Assembly (NCBI RefSeq): GCF_018343775.1
Contig: NZ_CP074349.1
Span: 3,772,001-3,836,000, forward strand
Source of the DNA: Pseudomonas cichorii
GTDB lineage: Bacteria > Pseudomonadota > Gammaproteobacteria > Pseudomonadales > Pseudomonadaceae
Direction: 5' to 3'
DNA length: 64,000 bases
Each line of letters starts with the position of its first letter. The stretch's first letter is position 1. A program made the translations under genes and the position numbers. Positions 59,198 through 64,000 of this stretch are shown in pieces. The notes below the pieces were generated by a model. The model was not told the DNA's origin. It saw only the letters and a program-made list of their open reading frames with translations, and did no database searches.

Positions 59198-59679
59198 GAC
59201 GCCTCCCCATGTTCGATGATCTGTACAGACACAATTTCCGTATAGCACTTGATGTGACCCCGCCGGGCAGGAAAAGGCCCGTCCCTGAGGATAATTTTTT
59301 CCGGGGCACCAACAACGCAGGATTACCCGAAATTACTGGGGAAAAAGTCCTCGAAGACCCTGTGCAGCACTATCAAGGGCAAAATAATATCGCCAGAGTG
59401 AAACTTTTTTTGTGTCATGAGCTTTACTGTCAAGAACCCCCCATTTGAGGTGGTTAACCTTCAAAATGCAGAGAAACACTTACGCTATCAAAGGCTTTGG
59501 ATACCTTGAAAGAATTGACAATACTTCAGGAGAACAAGGGAAAAAACCAAAAACGACAAATAAATGGCTTTTCTTAAGACAAATAAATAGAAAAGATATT
59601 TTTTTGACTCTACGATATGACGACTGACAGATCATGGACCGGTGCTCGAGCCATGAGTGCCATGTAGTGAGGGAGCTTT
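59198..59679. other. AT-rich leader upstream of the psl operon
   Basis: 482 bases without a convincing gene. About 59440-59610 is markedly AT-rich against the surrounding high-GC genes, with A and T runs (AAAAAACCAAAAACGACAAA, then AAAAGATATTTTTTTGA). TTGACA occurs at 59515 and TTGACT at 59604, but no good -10 was found at standard spacing. GAGGGAG precedes the pslA ATG. It is a likely site for promoter control (RpoS, FleQ and RsmA act on psl in P. aeruginosa) and for MvaT-type silencing; none is proven here. Confidence 0.5.
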
Positions 59680-61116
59680 ATGCGGTTGCAACCAGTCGAC
59701 AGTCTTTCGCTGACACGCACCAGCCTGGTCGAATACTTCCTTTTAGGCATCCGTCTGATACATGGAGTTTCCTGCATCCTGCCGGGGATGCTGATCCTCG
59801 CGATGATGCACAACGGCACTATCGAAAACCTCAAGGACTACGCACTGATGCCGCTGTTCTTCAGTGTCGTCTGCGTCCTGATCTTTCAGGCACTGGGGGT
59901 TTACTCCGAAGCGCTGTTCAGCAACGCATTGCGCTTGCGCGTCATTGCTTTCGCCTGGTCTGCCGCCTTTGGCCTCTTGCTGTTCATGCACCAGACCATG
60001 GGCTTTTTCGAGCACCTGAGCAACGAGCAACTGATTTTCTGGTACCTCAGCAGCCTGGCTCTGTTCTGCATCGTCCGTTTGCTGATGCTGGTGTTTTTCA
60101 AGCACCAGATGCGTAAAGGCATCTTCCTGCAGAACGCCGTGATTCTGGGGGCTACGGAAAACGGCATGCGCCTGGCCGAATACCTGCTTGAGCATCAGGA
60201 TATCCGTTCGGGGGTAACCGGCTTCATCGATGACCGCATCGGTCGCATGCCCAAGACCGTCGCCAACCTGCCGTTGCTGGGCAACACCAGCGATCTGGAG
60301 CGATTGATCCGTGAGGAAAAAGTTACCCAGGTGCTGGTTGCCCTGCCCTGGACTGCCGAAAACCGCATGGACTACATCATTCGCGAACTGCGCAGGCTGC
60401 CGGTGAATGTCTTGCTGGTGCCGGACATGATCGCCTTCCGGCACACCCACAATCGCATTACCGAAGTCGCCAAGCTGCCGATGTTCAATGCCTCCGATGT
60501 GCCGCTCAATGGCTGGTCGCCGTTCTTCAAGCGTGCCGAAGACATTGTGCTGTCGACCCTGGCGGTGCTGGCGCTGTCACCGGTCATGCTGCTCATCGCC
60601 CTGGCAATCAAACTTGATTCTCCGGGCCCGGTGCTGTTCCGGCAAAAACGTTATGGCTACAACAACCGATTGATCGAGGTCTTCAAGTTTCGCTCCATGC
60701 ATCAGCATCAGGCCGATGCAACCGCCGAGCAACAAACCACCCGAGGTGACGCCAGGGTCACTCGAGTCGGGCGCTTCATACGCAAGACCAGCCTGGATGA
60801 GCTGCCACAGTTGTTCAATGTCGTGGCAGGCAGCATGTCGATGGTGGGACCTCGGCCCCATGCAACGGCAACCAAAGCGGCCGGCATTCTCTTCGAGCAA
60901 GCGGTGAAGGAGTACACGTCACGCCACAGGGTCAAGCCAGGCATCACCGGCCTGGCACAGATCCATGGCTATCGTGGTGAAACAGACACCGTGGAAAAAA
61001 TCGAAAAGCGCGTCGAATTCGATCTTGAGTACATAGAAAACTGGTCCGTCTGGTTCGACCTTTACATCCTTATGCGCACTGTTCCGGCAGTGCTCTTCAC
61101 TCGTGAGGCTTATTGA
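59680..61116 (+). CDS. pslA: Undecaprenyl-phosphate sugar-1-phosphate transferase (PslA-like)
   Basis: 478 residues, polyprenyl-phosphate glycosyl-1-phosphate transferase. Four to five N-terminal membrane segments, a cytosolic CoA-binding-like fold ([20 protein letters not shown]), a further segment ([20 protein letters not shown]) and the catalytic bacterial sugar transferase domain: [47 protein letters not shown]. It starts exopolysaccharide repeat-unit assembly on the inner membrane. GAGGGAG precedes the ATG. First gene of the psl-like operon; its stop overlaps the pslB start. Confidence 0.93.
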   Translation: MRLQPVDSLSLTRTSLVEYFLLGIRLIHGVSCILPGMLILAMMHNGTIENLKDYALMPLFFSVVCVLIFQALGVYSEALFSNALRLRVIAFAWSAAFGLLLFMHQTMGFFEHLSNEQLIFWYLSSLALFCIVRLLMLVFFKHQMRKGIFLQNAVILGATENGMRLAEYLLEHQDIRSGVTGFIDDRIGRMPKTVANLPLLGNTSDLERLIREEKVTQVLVALPWTAENRMDYIIRELRRLPVNVLLVPDMIAFRHTHNRITEVAKLPMFNASDVPLNGWSPFFKRAEDIVLSTLAVLALSPVMLLIALAIKLDSPGPVLFRQKRYGYNNRLIEVFKFRSMHQHQADATAEQQTTRGDARVTRVGRFIRKTSLDELPQLFNVVAGSMSMVGPRPHATATKAAGILFEQAVKEYTSRHRVKPGITGLAQIHGYRGETDTVEKIEKRVEFDLEYIENWSVWFDLYILMRTVPAVLFTREAY

Positions 61117-62570
61117 TGAGCAATCTCATCCCCTGCATCATCGCCGGCGGGTCCGGCACCCGACTCTGGCCAGTCTCTCGCGAAGCCATGCCCAAGCCTT
61201 TCATGCGCCTTCCCGATGGCGAAAGTCTGCTGCAAAAAACCTTCAAACGCGCCACAGGGCTGCCGGAAGTCGAGCGGCTGCTGACGGTCACCAACCGTGA
61301 AGTGTATTTCCGCACAGCTGACGACTATCGCCAGCTCAACAAGACCAGACTGCCTCTGGATTTCATCCTTGAGCCTTTTGGCCGCAACACGGCGGCAGCC
61401 ATCGCCGCGGCGGCGCTGCATGTGGCCCGGTTGTATGGCGACAACGCCAAGCTGCTGGTGCTGCCCGCCGACCACCTGATCACCGATGTCGACGCCTTCT
61501 CAAAAGCGGTAGGAGTCGCCCAGGAACTGGCCGAACAAGGCTGGCTGGTGACCTTCGGGATTCTGCCGACCAAACCGGAAACCGGTTTCGGCTATATCGA
61601 AAAAGGCCCGTCACTCAATGCCGAGGGCTATCAGGTCGCACGGTTCGTCGAGAAGCCGGATGAAGCCACTGCCCAGGGTTATGTGGACGGCGGACTGCAT
61701 CTGTGGAATGCAGGGATGTTCTGCATGCGCGTCGATGCCGTACTGCGCGAACTTGAAATCCATGCTCCCGACGTGCTGAAAGCGGTCAAGGCCTGTCTTG
61801 AAAAGAGCATCAGCAAAGAAGGCAACCATGAACTGCAACTGGAACTGGACAGCGAGCTGTTCGGCCAGGTGCCGGACATCTCCATCGATTACGCGCTGAT
61901 GGAACGCTCGCAGAAAGTCGCCGTGGTGCCGTGCCAGCTGGGCTGGAGCGATATTGGCTCCTGGCAGGCCGTGCGCGAACTCACTGCCGCAGATGCACAG
62001 GGCAACCAATGCAATGGCCAGACCGTATTGCATGACGTGACCAACTGCTACATCGACTCGCCGAAACGCCTGGTGGGTGCGGTGGGCCTGGACAATCTGG
62101 TCATCATCGATACGCCGGACGCCTTGCTGATCGCCGATGGCACGCGCAGCCAGGACGTGAAAATCATCGCCCAGGAACTCAAGCGCCAGGGTCACGATGC
62201 CTATCGCCTGCACCGCACCGTCACCCGGCCATGGGGCACTTACACCGTGCTCGAAGAAGGCAAGCGCTTCAAGATCAAACGTATCGTGGTTCGCCCGCAA
62301 GGCTCGCTGTCACTGCAGATGCACCACCATCGCAGCGAACACTGGATCGTGGTCAGCGGCATGGCACGGGTCACCAATGGCGAGCGGGAATTCATGCTCG
62401 ACACCAATGAGTCGACCTTCATCAAACCCGGCCACACGCACCGTCTGGTCAATCCGGGAGTCATCGATCTGGTGATGATCGAAGTCCAGAGCGGCGAGTA
62501 TCTGGGGGAAGACGACATCGTGCGTTTCACTGACATTTATGGCCGGGCACCGGAAGCGGCCAAGGCATGA
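61116..62570 (+). CDS. pslB: Mannose-1-phosphate guanylyltransferase/phosphomannose isomerase (PslB-like)
   Basis: 484 residues from ATG 61116, overlapping the pslA stop (TGATG). N-terminal nucleotidyltransferase with GGSGTRLWPVSREAMPK and FVEKPDEATAQGYV. C-terminal type II phosphomannose isomerase cupin with QMHHHRSEHWIVVSGMA and FIKPGHTHRL. It supplies GDP-mannose for the Psl polymer; AlgA and WbpW are the paralogues in P. aeruginosa. Co-translated with pslA. Confidence 0.95.
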   Translation: MSNLIPCIIAGGSGTRLWPVSREAMPKPFMRLPDGESLLQKTFKRATGLPEVERLLTVTNREVYFRTADDYRQLNKTRLPLDFILEPFGRNTAAAIAAAALHVARLYGDNAKLLVLPADHLITDVDAFSKAVGVAQELAEQGWLVTFGILPTKPETGFGYIEKGPSLNAEGYQVARFVEKPDEATAQGYVDGGLHLWNAGMFCMRVDAVLRELEIHAPDVLKAVKACLEKSISKEGNHELQLELDSELFGQVPDISIDYALMERSQKVAVVPCQLGWSDIGSWQAVRELTAADAQGNQCNGQTVLHDVTNCYIDSPKRLVGAVGLDNLVIIDTPDALLIADGTRSQDVKIIAQELKRQGHDAYRLHRTVTRPWGTYTVLEEGKRFKIKRIVVRPQGSLSLQMHHHRSEHWIVVSGMARVTNGEREFMLDTNESTFIKPGHTHRLVNPGVIDLVMIEVQSGEYLGEDDIVRFTDIYGRAPEAAKA

Positions 62571-62713
62571 AGTTCGACGGTAAGGACACCATGGCACGTA
62601 CACACACAACGATGAGGAACTGAACCACCACGCACTGGACAGGCAGTACCGGCCAACATGATTTCTTTACCCGAAAGGGAGCCTTATTCGTGCATGACAG
62701 GAGTTCAGGACCG

Positions 62714-63490
62714 ATGAAAAGCATTCTGCTGTTAATCAGCGTATTGCTGCTAAGCGCTTGCAATACCCCCGCCAGGGTCGGCTTGCCCGATGACGAGGCC
62801 CAGATAGAGGCCGGTCAGGCGGCTGGCCGGGCTCTGGCGGGCAAACCCTTGCCACCGGAACGGATTCGCCCCGGAGATACCTTGCGTATCGTGCGCAATA
62901 CCGGGGAGGCGCCATCCATATCGGCGTTCACCGCCAACTCCATCTATGAGCTGACGCTTTTTCAAGTCCTCAATGACGGGACCTTTTCCTATCCCTACAT
63001 CGGTACGGTCAAGGCGGCCGGCCTGACCCTGCCGCAATTGAACGACGTACTGGAAAGCAAGCTCAAGGATGTCTATCGCGAAACCGCCCTGACCATCAAT
63101 ATTTCCCAGTCACCGGGCAATACCGTCTTCGTGGGCGGCGCGGTACGCAACTCGGTCACTCTGCCAGTCAATGTGGCCACCAATCTGGAGCAGGCCCTGG
63201 TCGGCGCCGGCGGGGTCGCACTGGATGCAGATGCCCGTCAGGTGGCGCTGCTGCGCCTTGAAGAAAACGGCCTCTACAAGACCTACTTTTTCGATTACAG
63301 CAAGTTTCTCTGGGCAGACGCCGGTGGTCCTCGAGCACCGGTCCTGCTGCAACGCGGCGATGTAGTGTTCGTCCCCAAATCCTCGGTCGGAAACAAGGTG
63401 GACGGTGTCAACCTGTACTTCAACCAGTTGATTCCTTTCGCGAAATCGATAGGTCTGGGCATGAATTACGAGTTGCGTAACAACAACTAA
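62714..63490 (+). CDS. pslD: Polysaccharide export lipoprotein (PslD/Wza-like)
   Basis: 258 residues from ATG 62714 (AGGAG ten bases upstream; a GTG at 62690 with AAGGGAG is an alternative). Lipoprotein signal LLLISVLLLSAC with lipobox LSAC. Poly_export domain: RPGDTLRIVRNTGEAPSISA, then VLNDGTFSYPYIGTVKAAGL, then the SLBB-like part VFVGGAVRNSVTLPV. It forms the outer-membrane export channel. It follows pslB after a 143-base gap in which pslC would lie in P. aeruginosa; no glycosyltransferase gene is there. Confidence 0.92.
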   Translation: MKSILLLISVLLLSACNTPARVGLPDDEAQIEAGQAAGRALAGKPLPPERIRPGDTLRIVRNTGEAPSISAFTANSIYELTLFQVLNDGTFSYPYIGTVKAAGLTLPQLNDVLESKLKDVYRETALTINISQSPGNTVFVGGAVRNSVTLPVNVATNLEQALVGAGGVALDADARQVALLRLEENGLYKTYFFDYSKFLWADAGGPRAPVLLQRGDVVFVPKSSVGNKVDGVNLYFNQLIPFAKSIGLGMNYELRNNN

Positions 63491-63506
63491 TCGTCAGGGA
63501 AAAGAC

Positions 63507-64000
63507 ATGATCAATATCCGTTCATTTCGCGATCTGCTACGCCTGTTTTTTATCTTCAAGCGCGAAGTAAAGATCACCGTGATGGTGACCTTCGTCATCG
63601 TCATTCTGGGCGCGTTCCTGCTGCCCAACCGTTATGAGTCCACCGCGCTGTTGCTGGTCAAGCCCGGTCGTGACACCAGCACCGTGCCCATCGAGCTGTC
63701 AGACCGCCAGGCGATCGTGGTGCCCAACGGCCTTCGTGACCCGTTGCTGGACGAAGAGCGCATGCTCACCGGTCGCCCGATCATGCGTATGGTGGCCGAG
63801 AAGTACCTGAACGAGCTGTCCAAGATCGAGCCTGAAACCGGCGTCATGGCTTCGGTGAAAAACGGCATCAAGTACGTCGTGCGCTCGATCTTCGAGGCGG
63901 GTCACAGCGTGCTGCAATTCCTGGGACTTGCGGAAAAGCGCACGCCGGTCGAGCGCATGGCCGAAGACCTGGAGAAGAACTTCAAGGTCCGTCACGAACA
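63507..64000 (+). CDS. pslE: Chain-length determinant/polysaccharide co-polymerase (PslE-like), 3' end outside window
   Basis: ATG at 63507 with CAGGGAAA just upstream, 16 bases after the pslD stop; open to base 64000 (164 codons seen). It begins MINIRSFRDLLRLFFIFKRE and has a first membrane segment (VMVTFVIVILGAFLLP) followed by the Wzz-type NRYESTALLLVKPGRDTS motif and a helical periplasmic region. This is the N-terminal part of a Wzz/PslE protein that controls polymer length with PslD. Domain content beyond the window is unknown. Confidence 0.85.
   Translation, partial: MINIRSFRDLLRLFFIFKREVKITVMVTFVIVILGAFLLPNRYESTALLLVKPGRDTSTVPIELSDRQAIVVPNGLRDPLLDEERMLTGRPIMRMVAEKYLNELSKIEPETGVMASVKNGIKYVVRSIFEAGHSVLQFLGLAEKRTPVERMAEDLEKNFKVRHE

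Noticed and set aside
59515..59545. Sigma-70 promoter beginning TTGACA at 59515
   Set aside because: The -35 box is perfect, but no acceptable -10 box occurs 15-19 bases downstream.
59445..59627. 60-codon ORF in the AT-rich psl leader
   Set aside because: Lys/Asn-rich product of AT-rich DNA with no start signal; more likely regulatory sequence.

Overview
The window is a contiguous stretch of a high-GC Pseudomonas chromosome. A P. syringae-complex or close plant-associated relative is likely, although species cannot be fixed from sequence reading alone. The evidence is block synteny, from memory, with the P. aeruginosa core genome: dusA-tal-rssC-rssB-PilZ-mlaA-queF; lolCDE-PilZ-GDPD-sthA-apbE; gap-mfd-csiV-mtnP-nagZ-psrA-lexA-sulA-topA-fadA-fadB-uup-slt-MOSC-yegS. 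Pseudomonas-type extragenic palindromes and a psl exopolysaccharide operon support this. No tRNA, rRNA, CRISPR array or insertion sequence was seen.

Layout. 1-4971 is a two-component cluster: a NarL-type response regulator cut by the window edge, a chimeric membrane sensor fused to a LuxR-type DNA-binding domain, a full hybrid histidine kinase, and a stand-alone receiver protein. The chimera is the most unusual object here. It looks like the product of a tandem duplication followed by a deletion that swapped the kinase core for the back half of a response regulator. 4978-12963 holds a universal stress protein, dusA, tal, the rssB/rssC phosphatase and anti-anti-sigma pair, a PilZ protein, mlaA, a degenerate PhnX-like HAD protein, a DUF4404 protein and queF. 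13090-19248 holds the lolCDE lipoprotein-sorting operon, a second PilZ protein, a GDPD phosphodiesterase and sthA. 19393-27897 is the most variable part. A 1525-residue protein resembling the dermonecrotic-toxin-like DUF6543 family is translationally coupled to apbE and is followed by two MFS transporters.

27993-48000 is core metabolism and genome maintenance: gap, mfd, csiV, a SWIM-SNF2 helicase, mtnP, nagZ, psrA, the SOS pair lexA-sulA, topA and the fadBA beta-oxidation operon. 48231-48356 is a candidate small RNA. 48379-59197 holds a membrane-anchored hypothetical protein, a second Usp, uup, slt, a MOSC protein, a CheV-type protein, two small unknown ORFs, a NarL-type kinase/regulator pair and yegS. 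59680 to the end is the start of a psl-like operon (pslA, pslB, pslD, partial pslE; no pslC between B and D), preceded by an AT-rich leader.

Functional themes are signal transduction, envelope maintenance (Lol, MlaA, Slt, NagZ, CsiV), SOS and repair control (lexA, sulA, mfd, topA) and fatty-acid degradation, where PsrA probably controls fadBA. Gene starts were moved from the longest ORF when a ribosome-binding site, a signal peptide or family length argued for it. Protein identities come from recognised motifs and gene order; no database search was run.
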